34,307 nt of DNA, from the NCBI GenBank assembly GCA_035478595.1, contig DATIJL010000015.1, positions 1-34,307 on the forward strand, given 5' to 3'. The DNA is from Candidatus Chromulinivoraceae bacterium (GTDB lineage Bacteria; Patescibacteriota; Saccharimonadia; Saccharimonadales; Saccharimonadaceae). The notes beneath the pieces were generated by a model. The model was not told the origin of the DNA, did no database searches, and worked only from the letters and a program-made list of their open reading frames with translations. A program made the position numbers and the translations under genes. This document shows, piece by piece, positions 15,683 through 24,017 of the stretch (its first letter is position 1; every line of letters starts with the position of its first letter).

Positions 15683-15709
15683 TTAAATCAGAGGGGTTGC
15701 AGCGAGTTG

Positions 15710-16078
15710 TTACTCGAGGCTCAGACCTTCAACTCTCGAAGGGTCGAGCCTGCCACGGCCGCGGGGGAACAGCACGACTGTGCTCTCGCAAACAACAGAC
15801 GGTTCGAGCCGAATGCGGTAATATCCGATGTCCAAGACTTTATAGAGGCGCAAGCGCCACTCGTATGTGAGGTTGTTGTCATTCACCCAGCGCATGGGGT
15901 GCGGACATGGGTCGCCACTCGCCGCCCAGGTAAGCGTGACTTTGAAGATCGCATCTTCTCCGACGCCCTCAACGATGGAGGTAGCGATCTCACCTAGGTA
16001 GCAGAAGCCAACGGCTCTGTTCTGTATCTCGATCTGGCCGCCTACATAGCGTGCAGCCTTTTCCGACGTCAGTTCCAC
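15710..16078 (-). CDS. Orphan protein, 122 residues (GC-rich unit)
   Basis: GC-rich gene starting at GTG (16076-16078), preceded by AGAAGGGA at a good spacing. The residues form a probable all-beta protein: AARYVGGQIEIQNRAVGFCYLG, an IFKVTLTWAASGD strand, and YEWRLRLYKVLDIGYYRIRLEP, ending in a basic tail GRGRLDPSR. No signal peptide and no family I recognise. Its promoter is one of the best in the window (TTGACA-17-TATAGT) and a perfect hairpin follows. Base composition differs sharply from the AT-rich neighbours, suggesting a foreign origin. Confidence 0.65.
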   Translation of the reverse strand: MELTSEKAARYVGGQIEIQNRAVGFCYLGEIATSIVEGVGEDAIFKVTLTWAASGDPCPHPMRWVNDNNLTYEWRLRLYKVLDIGYYRIRLEPSVVCESTVVLFPRGRGRLDPSRVEGLSLE

Positions 16079-16117
16079 AGCTTTCCCTTCTGATTAAGCC
16101 GAACTCGGCTTGCGAAT

Positions 16118-16146
16118 ACTATAATACGAACGAGTAAACCTGTCAA
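16118..16146 (-). promoter_or_regulatory. Near-consensus promoter of the 15710 unit
   Basis: On the minus strand TTGACA (16141-16146), 17-base spacer, TATAGT (16118-16123), leaving a ~33-base leader with a Shine-Dalgarno. Confidence 0.8.
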
Positions 16147-16295
16147 TTTCAAGAAACCGACCTTCAAAACTGTTACCTTTAGAATTAAACACGTCCATGA
16201 GATACGTCATCAAGGAAGTATCGATCCTTAAACCCTCTCTGCCAAAAAAGGAGGGTCCATCCAAAGAGAGCTATATTGCATTACTAGAATGATAG

Positions 16296-16736
16296 ATGCA
16301 TGATAGTATTATGCCCCCCGTCAAGATAAGGTACCGGACTAGCGTCCGAGAAAGGGTGATGGCTAGTTTTCTGCGTAAAGAAGTTCTACGCAAAAAGACA
16401 GTCATAGCCCTTCTGCCTGCCATGTGCGAAACCATTGCGGTACAGCTCACTTGTGAGCTGTACGACGACGAGCGAGAGGAGACCGGTCTGGAGTTCATTA
16501 CAGTGACGCCAGAAATGGTGAAGGTAGACCTCGTTCGAGTCTCAAAGCGTAACAGCGTACGCACCAAAGATATCCAAGTGGATGTTGAAGCGCGAAGCTA
16601 CAAGGCACGCCAGATCCGCAAGAGGACATACGCCGAGGAGTTAAAGAAAACACTCCTGCCGTATCTACCGAAAGGTACAACTATCAGTGTATGGTATAAG
16701 CTCCTGTCAGCTGCTTGGAGTGACGGGGAGGCTTAG
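16296..16736 (+). CDS. Orphan basic protein, ~146 residues (GC-rich unit)
   Basis: Starts at ATG 16296 or, equally well, at 16311 (MPPVKIRYR..). TAGAAT (16285-16290) ends 5 bases before the first ATG and no Shine-Dalgarno is seen, so the mRNA may be leaderless or use the second ATG. The protein is rich in K/R and helical: VRERVMASFLRKEVLRKKTV, LLPAMCETIAVQLTCELYDD, and YAEELKKTLLPYLPKGTTIS near the end. A nucleic-acid-binding role is possible from charge only. A two-stem hairpin lies ~100 bases downstream. Confidence 0.65.
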   Translation: MHDSIMPPVKIRYRTSVRERVMASFLRKEVLRKKTVIALLPAMCETIAVQLTCELYDDEREETGLEFITVTPEMVKVDLVRVSKRNSVRTKDIQVDVEARSYKARQIRKRTYAEELKKTLLPYLPKGTTISVWYKLLSAAWSDGEA

Positions 16737-16834
16737 CGCGACTTGAGGCCTCCTCGTGCACTCGACGCAACGCATATGTTAGCTGACTCTGGTTAGCTAA
16801 CACCCTGACTACGATTGGGGTTAAATTTTCTGCA

Positions 16835-16875
16835 AGAGGGCTTCTGTTGATCGCGTAGCGATCCTTTAGCCCTCT
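16835..16875 (+). terminator. Two-tier hairpin terminator
   Basis: Outer arms AGAGGGCT/AGCCCTCT (16835-16842, 16868-16875) enclose GATCGC-GTA-GCGATC (16849-16863). It ends the 16296 unit. A smaller hairpin GTTAGCT..AGCTAAC lies just upstream near 16778-16801. Confidence 0.55.
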
Positions 16876-17361
16876 CACTCTTTAATCTTCATCAAAAAAG
16901 TTTGATTCTACTGTTTACGAATAAGTTATACGTTTTTAGAATGATCCATGCAGTATGCCTCTTACCACATCGATGGAAGGCACCACTGTCCCTGGCTAAC
17001 TAACAAAACGTATACTTGCTTGCATCATTCCAAAATGAACCAAGGATCGGCGACGCTATTGTTGTCAATATTTTTGAGGATCATCATTGCTCTGCAGTAA
17101 CGTCGCAATGCCGTCAAATTCATACTTAACTTTAAGCCATCTTCTACAATTAATCTGGTTTTGCTTATCATTGCACCTATTTCATCTTATGATTTCCACG
17201 GTGAGCTGGATACATCCAAAGGTATCGCGCTAAAGTCAAACAAACTACAGAGTTCACTTAACTTCGCGAGAAATCGCAGATGGAGGTGTCGGACTGGCCA
17301 TCCTGAGAACTTTTCGTACAAGTTGCGAAGAACTAACTTGAGAAAAGATAGGAGTTGAGCA
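16876..17361 (+). other. Non-coding stretch with interleaved inverted repeats
   Basis: No convincing gene on either strand over ~490 bases. It holds TATACGTTTT (16927-16936) matching AAAACGTATA (17005-17014), and GAATGAT (16939-16945) matching ATCATTC (17024-17030). The order L1-L2-R1-R2 would give a pseudoknot in RNA. The last ~200 bases look like a leader for the gene at 17362, with AGGAG before its ATG. It may hold a promoter and a structured RNA; I cannot name one. Confidence 0.35.
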
Positions 17362-17601
17362 ATGAAGCTCACCACCTGGATAGACCGTCTCATTAAGCCA
17401 CCGCGCTGGTCAACCTTCCGACAAGTCTATGTCGTGGAGAATCAGGACTGGCTTGCACCGGTGAGTAATCTCACCGATCAGCAGGCGTACGACGCGATCG
17501 TCGCGCTCTATGAGACGGTAAGCCCCGAGCAGTATCAGATCGCCATGGATGATCTGAAGAATTCGCAGCCACCTATCTTGGGCGACGCTGCGGTTCGGTA
17601 G
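17362..17601 (+). CDS. Small orphan protein, 79 residues (GC-rich unit)
   Basis: AGGAGTTGAGCA precedes the ATG, a strong Shine-Dalgarno. The N-terminus is basic with tryptophans (TTWIDRLIKPPRWSTFRQVY). The middle and end are acidic helices: NLTDQQAYDAIVALYETVS and PEQYQIAMDDLKNSQ. Soluble, no known family. A hairpin at 17667-17698 may end the unit. Confidence 0.65.
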   Translation: MKLTTWIDRLIKPPRWSTFRQVYVVENQDWLAPVSNLTDQQAYDAIVALYETVSPEQYQIAMDDLKNSQPPILGDAAVR

Positions 17602-17666
17602 GAGAAACCTAACCGATGTGAAGCGAACGACGCAAGATTAGGCGCGGTACTGGTGTGTCCCTCACC

Positions 17667-17698
17667 CCATGAGGCGTGGAAATCCCCACACCTCATGG
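17667..17698. terminator. Hairpin downstream of the 17362 unit
   Basis: CCATGAGGCGTGG and CCACACCTCATGG pair over 12 of 13 positions around AAATCC. The single exception is a C/A mismatch on the plus strand and a G-U pair on the minus strand. No T-run. Confidence 0.45.
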
Positions 17699-17907
17699 TC
17701 ATCGACACGAATCTTATTAATAAAATATATCTTGATGCACTATTCAATAGAGCCTCCCACTTCTAGTAGCTTATAAGTATTTAATGGAGATTCCCCTAAT
17801 ATAGATTCAAAATGCATTATCAAATAATATAATAATTGAAATGCAAACTCAGTAGTAGTGCTACACTCAAGGTCAGGAAGAACCATCCAACCTGGAGGTG
17901 CAGCAAA

Positions 17908-18390
17908 ATGAGCGGTCCGATCAATGTAGCCGGGCTGGATTCCGCCCGACTCCTTGCCACGTTATTCAACGCGGCAAGTCCCCAAGGTCTGGGGTTCCTT
18001 CAGTACACTGAGAAGCCAATGAGCATCAAGGAGGCCGAAGGTCACCTCGCAGCGCAGAGGCAGTTCAGCTACCTCGAAGGAAGAGCTCTGGGCATCGATC
18101 TGGCTACGTCCCAACTCAAGCCGTACCACTACGACCACTACTACGGCGCCGGCAGCACGGAGCAAATCGTGGCGCTCGTCAGGCGGGGAGAGGACGTGAA
18201 CAGTCGACAGATCGTCGATCTGCACACTGCCCGTCGTCGTGCGGCGGCCGAGGAGACGCGAGAAGGACTCGGTGCACCCTCGCCTGGAACAGGTGAGCAG
18301 AACGTTCTCGGGCACGATTTCCTGGTAGTTTCAACCGAATACGGTGGACGCGGCCAGGAGCTCCTCGCCAAGATCGCTTCCTACCTGTGA
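17908..18390 (+). CDS. Conserved-looking hypothetical protein, 160 residues (GC-rich unit)
   Basis: Starts at MSGPINVAGLD, with GGAGGTG 7 bases before the ATG; the longer open frame upstream crosses the promoter (extended -10 TGCTACACT). The first ~100 residues (LDSARLLATLFNAAS, PQGLGFLQYTEKPMSIKEAE, FSYLEGRALGIDL, HYYGAGSTEQIVALV) follow a pattern I associate with a widespread small uncharacterised family, in which an N-terminal LD..LLA.LYN..PQG.GFL motif is the hallmark. The C-terminal part is Ala/Arg rich. The gene is strongly GC-rich and is closed by a perfect hairpin. Confidence 0.75.
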   Translation: MSGPINVAGLDSARLLATLFNAASPQGLGFLQYTEKPMSIKEAEGHLAAQRQFSYLEGRALGIDLATSQLKPYHYDHYYGAGSTEQIVALVRRGEDVNSRQIVDLHTARRRAAAEETREGLGAPSPGTGEQNVLGHDFLVVSTEYGGRGQELLAKIASYL

Positions 18391-18395
18391 CAAAC

Positions 18396-18422
18396 GGCCC
18401 AACCCGGCTTCCGGGTTGGGCC
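18396..18422 (+). terminator. Perfect hairpin terminator of the 17908 unit
   Basis: GGCCCAACCCGG and CCGGGTTGGGCC pair perfectly around CTT, five bases after the stop codon, followed by AGCTTTAC. Confidence 0.75.
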
Positions 18423-18481
18423 AGCTTTACTTAAAAAGCCCTTTTGAAATACATTTACTCGATAAAAATGATCAAAATGCA

Positions 18482-18532
18482 TTGACATGATGGCAAGTCT
18501 CATTTATATTAGTGAACAAGCATTCACTAATA
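18482..18532 (+). promoter_or_regulatory. Consensus promoter with embedded TetR operator
   Basis: TTGACA (18482-18487), 17-base spacer, TATATT (18505-18510). The inverted repeat TATTAGTGAA-(6)-TTCACTAATA (18507-18532) begins inside the -10 and spans the start site, so the TetR protein encoded just downstream would shut off its own operon. Confidence 0.8.
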
Positions 18533-18542
18533 GGAGAATCCT

Positions 18543-19157
18543 GTGGCTCGGCCTAAACTCATTTCAGATCAAACTATCGTTACCGCAGCCTACGAACTAC
18601 TTATGGAGCATGGCTTAAGCGGACTGACCTTCGAAACACTCGCGACACGCATCGGGCTAGTGCCCGCCGCACTCGTGCGTCGCTTTAAAACTAAGCAGGG
18701 ATTGATGCTGCAAGTTGATCGCTACGCATTGGAGCGCACAAACAGCAAAGTAGAAGAGGCTATGGAAGAAACATCTTCACCCATTGAAGCAATCATTGCG
18801 CAGTTCACAACCGAGCTCGCATTCGCTACTACTCTCGAGCGATTCGCAAATGGTCAGGAATTCCTTCTCATGGATTTTCGGGATGAAGATCTATACAAAA
18901 ACTACCAGATCTCATTTGAACATCGCCACCAGCAAGTCATTGAGCTATTGCAAAATGCACAGGCAACAGGTGAGTTAGGAGAAATCGACGATATACCCGA
19001 ACTTGCTCGACATCTCGAAATGCTTCTACATGGTGCAGGCCACGTATGGGCCATGGCACAGGAAATGCCAATCGAAGATTACATACGATACCATATACTG
19101 TTCGCCCTTAAGCCGCACCGTAATATAAAAGAGGAGAGGCGCGTGACGAAAACATAA
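18543..19157 (+). CDS. TetR-family repressor (autoregulated)
   Basis: 204 residues from a GTG start with AGGAG 6 bases upstream. HTH at ~8-52: TIVTAAYELLMEHGLSGLTF, ETLATRIGLVPAALVRRF, KTKQGLMLQ. The ligand/dimer domain is helical with LEMLLHGAGHVWAMAQEMP near the end. The promoter contains a palindromic operator. The VOC-family gene follows 47 bases later and is presumably co-regulated. Confidence 0.9.
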   Translation: MARPKLISDQTIVTAAYELLMEHGLSGLTFETLATRIGLVPAALVRRFKTKQGLMLQVDRYALERTNSKVEEAMEETSSPIEAIIAQFTTELAFATTLERFANGQEFLLMDFRDEDLYKNYQISFEHRHQQVIELLQNAQATGELGEIDDIPELARHLEMLLHGAGHVWAMAQEMPIEDYIRYHILFALKPHRNIKEERRVTKT

Positions 19158-19204
19158 TTTTACAATAACGCCGACATGACATATTTAACAAAAAAGGAGA
19201 TCAC

Positions 19205-19606
19205 ATGATTAGTAAATTCGTCTTTATAAACCTACCATCGAAAAACGTAGCCGCAGCCCGCGAGTTCTACGTCAAGCTAGGTTTCGATATCAATAAACTA
19301 TATAGCACCGAACAGAACGTTTTTATCAACATAGCGCAAAACGTACAGCTCGTTATAGGCAGTGAAGATTTTTTCAAAATGATCGGTGAACACCGTGAAT
19401 TTGCCGATGCTTCAAAAGTAACAGAAGCGAGTGTATCGATGTCGGTCAACAGTCGCAAAGAGGTTGACGAACTATTCGACAAAGCCATTGCCGCTGGAGC
19501 AAAACCATTTGGAGATGTTGTTGAGGAGAAGGAGATAGGTCTCTATGCCCGTGCTTTTTCTGACCTTGATAACCACAAAATAGACATCAATTATATGCCT
19601 GCTTAG
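19205..19606 (+). CDS. VOC (glyoxalase/bleomycin-resistance) family protein
   Basis: 133 residues with the two beta-alpha-beta-beta-beta modules of the VOC fold: FVFINLPSKNVAAAREFYVK then LGFDINKL and VQLVIGSEDF; second module ASVSMSVNSRKEVDELFDKA and FSDLDNHKIDINYM. The first metal His position is not obvious, so it may act as a binding or resistance-type protein and not an enzyme. AAAGGAG precedes the ATG; second gene of the TetR operon, closed by a terminator. Confidence 0.85.
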   Translation: MISKFVFINLPSKNVAAAREFYVKLGFDINKLYSTEQNVFINIAQNVQLVIGSEDFFKMIGEHREFADASKVTEASVSMSVNSRKEVDELFDKAIAAGAKPFGDVVEEKEIGLYARAFSDLDNHKIDINYMPA

Positions 19607-19620
19607 TCGAAAGGGATCCT

Positions 19621-19657
19621 TATGTAAAACCCGATCCATACAATCGGGTTTTACATA
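19621..19657 (+). terminator. Terminator of the TetR-VOC operon
   Basis: TATGTAAAACCCGAT and ATCGGGTTTTACATA form a perfect 15-bp stem with a short loop, 15 bases after the VOC stop. Confidence 0.8.
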
Positions 19658-19738
19658 ATATCGGCGTCGACGAAAGGGAGAGCATCTAGCAACTAACTAC
19701 CGCATAACAAACAATACGTTGAAAAGAGAAACGTATAA

Positions 19739-20362
19739 ATGCCGACCGATAATACTAATCCAAAAGTTACGGAATACATCGAAAATTCTGAGGACTTTGC
19801 CAAGCCGATTCTCAACCACATTAGAGAACAAATACACAAAAACTGCCCCGATGTCGTGGAGTCGATTAAGTGGTCTATCCCACATTTCGACTACAAAAAG
19901 GATTTCATGTGCGTCTTAGCTTCTTCTAAAAATCACTGTTCGCTCACATTCATTAAGTCTGAATTCATGAGCGATCCCCGATTTGCTGGAGGTAAAAAGG
20001 TAAAGCCTGGACAGCGATTCATGAGCAAAATCACAAGCATGTCCGATCTGCCATCGGATGAAGAGCTTGCGAGTTTTATAAAAGAGGCAATGGATTTAAA
20101 CGATAGAGGCGTGAAACTAGATAAGACAGCCAAAGCCGCGCCAGGAAGCAAGCCAGTAGAAACCCCAGAATACTTTCTAGAAGCATTATCAAAAAATCCT
20201 ACAGCCAAACAGATTTTCGAAAATCAATCACCGTCATTCCGCAGAAATTATATTGTTTGGTTTGAAAGTGCAAAGACAGATACGACACGACAACAGCGAG
20301 TCACCGAGGCCATAGAGTGGATCTCCGAGGCAAAGGGTCGATTCTGGAAGTATGAAAAATAA
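19739..20362 (+). CDS. DUF1801/YdeI-like protein
   Basis: 207 residues. The N-terminal ~125 residues fit DUF1801 (YdhG-like): NPKVTEYIE, ILNHIREQIHKNCPDVVE, SIKWSIPHFDYKKDF and CSLTFIKSE. The C-terminus (~145-205) is the YdeI/OmpD-associated region: PEYFLEALSKNPTAKQIFE, then NYIVWFESAKTDTTRQQRV and EWISEAKGRFWKYEK. Cytosolic, function unknown. Single-gene unit between two terminators. Confidence 0.85.
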   Translation: MPTDNTNPKVTEYIENSEDFAKPILNHIREQIHKNCPDVVESIKWSIPHFDYKKDFMCVLASSKNHCSLTFIKSEFMSDPRFAGGKKVKPGQRFMSKITSMSDLPSDEELASFIKEAMDLNDRGVKLDKTAKAAPGSKPVETPEYFLEALSKNPTAKQIFENQSPSFRRNYIVWFESAKTDTTRQQRVTEAIEWISEAKGRFWKYEK

Positions 20363-20438
20363 AAAGATATACGACCTTGGGATCGATCTTTCTCAAAGTA
20401 TCAGTTTCTAGTACGTATACCCCAAACCACTTCTTCCG

Positions 20439-20470
20439 CCTCAAGTTTCGTTAAGAAACTTGAGGTTTTT
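20439..20470 (+). terminator. Rho-independent terminator
   Basis: CCTCAAGTTTC, loop GTTAA, GAAACTTGAGG and TTTTT; classic intrinsic terminator before the sigma-factor operon. Confidence 0.9.
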
Positions 20471-20526
20471 AAGACTGACGAACACGTTATTTGTAACTTT
20501 ATGTATACTTTAGCAGTAAGTATAGT

Positions 20527-21051
20527 ATGCAGAACAAAGATGAATCCGAGCTTATCGCTCTTAGCATAAACGGTGACCACGTCGCCTATGGCATCCTGGT
20601 TGACCGTTATAAAAACGCCATTTTTTATCATAGTTTTGCCATTGTCCACGATGAAGATACCGCTGAAGACATTGCCCAAGAAACATTTATTACGGCGTAT
20701 TACAAACTTGATCACTACAATACAGAGTATAAGTTAAGTACCTGGCTCTTTAAGATAGCAACGAATAAAGCGCTCGACGTGCTAAAGAAGCATCGTCACG
20801 AGATAACGACCGACGATACCCTATTTGAAACTGTAGTATCTCAACATCCAGGTCCCCATCAAACAAGTACTCACCAAGAACTGTACGATGCCGTACTTCA
20901 GCTTACTCCACGCTACCAAGCCGCCATCAGCCTCTACTACTGGCAGGGATTAGATTACGAAGAAATCTCTAAGACTCTTGGAGTACCTGTAGGTTCAGTC
21001 AAAGGCTGGCTTCATCGGGCAAAAGCTATATTAAGAAAGGAGCTGTCATGA
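20527..21051 (+). CDS. ECF-type sigma factor (first copy)
   Basis: 174 residues, normal for ECF sigma factors. Region 2: ILVDRYKNAIFYHSF, DEDTAEDIAQETFITAYYKL and STWLFKIATNKALDVLKKH. Region 4: LTPRYQAAISLYYWQGLDYE, EISKTLGVPVGSVKGWLHRA. It should direct RNA polymerase to envelope-stress promoters. Its stop overlaps the start of the membrane anti-sigma-like gene (ATGA). A paralogous pair lies 3.5 kb downstream. TATACT (20504-20509) is a possible -10; no clear -35. Confidence 0.9.
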   Translation: MQNKDESELIALSINGDHVAYGILVDRYKNAIFYHSFAIVHDEDTAEDIAQETFITAYYKLDHYNTEYKLSTWLFKIATNKALDVLKKHRHEITTDDTLFETVVSQHPGPHQTSTHQELYDAVLQLTPRYQAAISLYYWQGLDYEEISKTLGVPVGSVKGWLHRAKAILRKELS

Positions 21052-21989
21052 AAGACAATCTAGAGACATTACTAAAACAATATCACCATGCACCTCGCCG
21101 CGAGCTCTCTAAAACCTTTACCGCAACTATTGTAAGTAAGTTAGAAGACCGACCTCGTCGTACGTTGTTCTCACGATCAAAGGAACTTGTTACTATGGGT
21201 CTACTAAAAAAACCAGCAATGGTTTTTAGTGTTGCCGTTGCGTGTTTAGCAATTGGAGGAACTTCCTATGCCGCCGTTGGTGGATGGAGTGGCATTCAAG
21301 CCTTCTTCGGTGGTGAGAAAAAGGTAGATAATGCCCGTATTGTTACTGTGAACACAAATAACTGTACGATCACAAGTGCGCTTACTCTAACCTCATACGA
21401 CAAAAATAAGTCTACCTATTATTACAGAGTGATCAATGGATCAAAACTTACCAACGACCAGATCGTACAAATTGCCAAAGGCTACTGCGAAAGTACTGCC
21501 CAGTCGCAAGCTACATTTAATCTCATGGGAGAGTTAAATAAAAATCCACTCAACCAAGGAACAGTTGTTGGGGGCTACGTAGATAGCACAGTCACTGCAA
21601 TAAGTAGTTCTGGCATACGTATTCACTCAGAAATACCTATGGGTGATACGATCGAGAAAGTGGATCAGACTTTCCCAAAGATAGACCCAAATGTGATCGT
21701 CTTCTCAGGCAGTCAGCGGCTGACGCTTGCCGACATCCATGTTGGGGACCATATATCTCTCTCATACCGCGCAACCGGTGATGCTCTGACACATTCGGAA
21801 ACAATTCAGCCCGACCAAGTTAATACCAATGCCCAGGTTGTTGTATCAATCTCTAAAAATACGAACGATTTCACGGCGGCGGTGAACTACCAAAAATATA
21901 ATGGTAAAGAATTTGAGCAAGTCGTTCCGTGCTCGACAGACACAAGTGGGTATTGTAACGCCGAACAATATCTCTCACATAAACACTAA
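21048..21989 (+). CDS. Membrane anti-sigma-like protein (first copy)
   Basis: 313 residues. Cytosolic ~1-55 (short, basic, without a zinc-binding HxxxCxxC), one membrane helix at ~56-76 (AMVFSVAVACLAIGGTSYAA), external ~77-313. The external part has four cysteines: Cys106, Cys147, Cys295 and Cys303. The same four-Cys layout occurs in the protein at 24536. AAAGGAG precedes the ATG, and a 4-base overlap couples it to the sigma gene. The anti-sigma role is inferred from context and topology; no named anti-sigma domain is visible. Confidence 0.75.
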   Translation: MKDNLETLLKQYHHAPRRELSKTFTATIVSKLEDRPRRTLFSRSKELVTMGLLKKPAMVFSVAVACLAIGGTSYAAVGGWSGIQAFFGGEKKVDNARIVTVNTNNCTITSALTLTSYDKNKSTYYYRVINGSKLTNDQIVQIAKGYCESTAQSQATFNLMGELNKNPLNQGTVVGGYVDSTVTAISSSGIRIHSEIPMGDTIEKVDQTFPKIDPNVIVFSGSQRLTLADIHVGDHISLSYRATGDALTHSETIQPDQVNTNAQVVVSISKNTNDFTAAVNYQKYNGKEFEQVVPCSTDTSGYCNAEQYLSHKH

Positions 21990-21995
21990 AATTCA

Positions 21996-22025
21996 TAGAG
22001 CGTCTTAAAAAGACGCTCTATTTGA
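21996..22025 (+). terminator. Terminator after first sigma/anti-sigma pair
   Basis: TAGAGCGTCTT and AAGACGCTCTA form an 11-bp stem with a 3-base loop, then TTTG. Confidence 0.75.
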
Positions 22026-22069
22026 AATTATTTTACTTTCTAACCGTATAAGAAATAGAAAGTGTATTC

Positions 22070-23272
22070 ATGATAACCAAACACAAACCGCATTCACACC
22101 ATTATTATCTCTACGTAATATTCTTACTCGTTCTCTTAGTCAGTTCTTACGTTGCCTATGCCTTGCTTCGCCCGCTCCCGCTCATCAAACCACAGTCAAT
22201 CACACCTCCACGGCTTGAGACAGGAGCATCAACTATTGCCTGGCCGGACGTTGGATCAGCCGCAGTTGGAACATCTGCCTGGGGCGTGCTAGCAAGTCAC
22301 AATGATACTCCACGACCAACCGCCAGTACGATTAAGCTACTAACCGCGCTGACCGTATTGCGAGCAAAACCGTTCACTCCAGACAGCCAGGGTACTTCCT
22401 TAACACTCGATAACACTGATGTCGCTTTTTACGAAAGCGAACAGGCAAGAGGTGGCTCGATTGTGCCAGTTATTGTAGGTGAGACCATTACTGAACGTCA
22501 AGCCTTGGAGGCACTTCTACTGCCATCCGCAAATAACATGGCCACGACACTCGCCACCTGGGCCTACGGCTCAATGCCCACCTACATTGCTTCAGCAAAT
22601 CAGCTTGCCAAGTCGCTCGGCATGCAGACAACCAATGTTGCAGATGCAAGTGGATTCTCATCACTCACGACAAGCACCTCGCACGATCTCATCGAGCTCG
22701 GTATCGCCGCACTTAAAAATCCAGTCATTGCCTCTATTATGTCCGAGGAAAGCGCCTTGCTGCCCATTGTCGGGATGGTACATAACGTCAACACGCTTCT
22801 CGGCACCAACAATATTATTGGCGGCAAGACTGGCAACACACCAGAAGCAGGCGGGTGCTTTATAGGGATAAGTCACTCTATAAAAGACGGCCATGAAGTC
22901 ATGGTTATTAGTGCTGTTATGAATACCCCTTCGCTTGAATCAGCACTGGATGCCACGCCGTCACTCGTTAGTTCCGCCGAACAGAACATCGTCGACACCC
23001 CACTATTTACCATAAGCGACCCCGTTGCCACGTATACAGTGCCATGGAGTTCATCAACATTTCATGTGGTGGTATCTCAAAGCACGATGCCACTTCGTTG
23101 GCTCGATGAGCCTGTCCATAGTGTCATATATAGCACTCCCGTTTTAGTTGGACAGAAAGAGGCTGGGGATATATCGACAACTATCCGCCAAATACGCTAC
23201 ACAACCCATCTTGAGCTAGATCATCCAATCCCGCCACCGTCACTTCTTTGGCGTTTAACACACATAGTTTAA
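22070..23272 (+). CDS. D-alanyl-D-alanine carboxypeptidase (peptidase S11)
   Basis: 400 residues. N-terminal membrane anchor ~13-33 (YLYVIFLLVLLVSSYVAYALL). All three penicillin-binding motifs are present: STIK (Ser86-Lys89), SAN (153-155) and KTG (253-255). It trims the terminal D-Ala of peptidoglycan stem peptides outside the membrane. The C-terminal ~110 residues form an extra domain. It lies between two sigma/anti-sigma pairs and 11 bases before the L,D-transpeptidase gene, so the two wall enzymes are probably co-expressed. Confidence 0.9.
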   Translation: MITKHKPHSHHYYLYVIFLLVLLVSSYVAYALLRPLPLIKPQSITPPRLETGASTIAWPDVGSAAVGTSAWGVLASHNDTPRPTASTIKLLTALTVLRAKPFTPDSQGTSLTLDNTDVAFYESEQARGGSIVPVIVGETITERQALEALLLPSANNMATTLATWAYGSMPTYIASANQLAKSLGMQTTNVADASGFSSLTTSTSHDLIELGIAALKNPVIASIMSEESALLPIVGMVHNVNTLLGTNNIIGGKTGNTPEAGGCFIGISHSIKDGHEVMVISAVMNTPSLESALDATPSLVSSAEQNIVDTPLFTISDPVATYTVPWSSSTFHVVVSQSTMPLRWLDEPVHSVIYSTPVLVGQKEAGDISTTIRQIRYTTHLELDHPIPPPSLLWRLTHIV

Positions 23273-23283
23273 GAAGGATATAT

Positions 23284-23952
23284 ATGTTAAAAATACAGTC
23301 CATGCGTACTAAAAAAATTAAGAAACTATGCATATTTATATTAATGTTAATAGTACTCTGCACAAGCGGTGGTATAGACTACGCCCTCTATAGGCAACAC
23401 TCCACTAACGCTAAAACCACCCCCGAAGCTCCAGCAACTAAAAAACCAGTGGAACAGAGTAAGACAGCGACCACTCAGCCAACTCCAAAGATTACCTCGC
23501 CAACACCCACACCAAGCGTAAAGCCAGCAGCTACTCCTTGCACTGGTAACGCAGTCAGCAAACTACTCCTCGTTAGTATTAGCTCGCAGCATATGTGGGC
23601 ATGCGAAACAGATACATTAGTCAATCAGAGCGCAGTCACAACCGGAGCAACTCAGGCGCCAAACGGCGTTGACGATGCTACCAATATCGGAACATGGCAT
23701 ATCTATTCTAAACAGATCAATCAACATCTGCGCGAGTCGGACATCAATGGCAGCTGGGATGATTTTGTTCACTATTGGATCCCATTCGATGGCCCGATCG
23801 GTTTTCATGACGCATCGTGGCAAACGTTTCCTTTCGGAAGTCCCGACTATAAAACGAGTGGATCCCATGGCTGCGTCCATCTTCCGCTAGATACTATAAC
23901 GTGGCTTTATGGGTGGGCACCGATTAGCACCACTGTCACGGTGGTAGAATAG
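23284..23952 (+). CDS. L,D-transpeptidase (YkuD family)
   Basis: 222 residues from ATG 23284 with AAGGA upstream. A basic N-terminus and membrane helix (~13-30) are followed by a Pro/Thr/Lys-rich linker (~42-85) and the YkuD domain (~92-220). Catalytic motif GFHD (His175) and SHGCVH (Ser194, His195, Gly196, Cys197); the usual Arg two after Cys is His here. It would make 3-3 crosslinks or attach proteins to tetrapeptide stems generated by the neighbouring carboxypeptidase. Confidence 0.9.
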   Translation: MLKIQSMRTKKIKKLCIFILMLIVLCTSGGIDYALYRQHSTNAKTTPEAPATKKPVEQSKTATTQPTPKITSPTPTPSVKPAATPCTGNAVSKLLLVSISSQHMWACETDTLVNQSAVTTGATQAPNGVDDATNIGTWHIYSKQINQHLRESDINGSWDDFVHYWIPFDGPIGFHDASWQTFPFGSPDYKTSGSHGCVHLPLDTITWLYGWAPISTTVTVVE

Positions 23953-24017
23953 GATACAATACCTAAACTATGTCGTGATTACTGAAATAAATCAGCCATG
24001 AAGTGCGTATAGCAAAT

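Noticed and set aside
22479-22865. Long alternative frames inside the carboxypeptidase gene
   Set aside because: Shadow frames of a gene with all three catalytic motifs intact.
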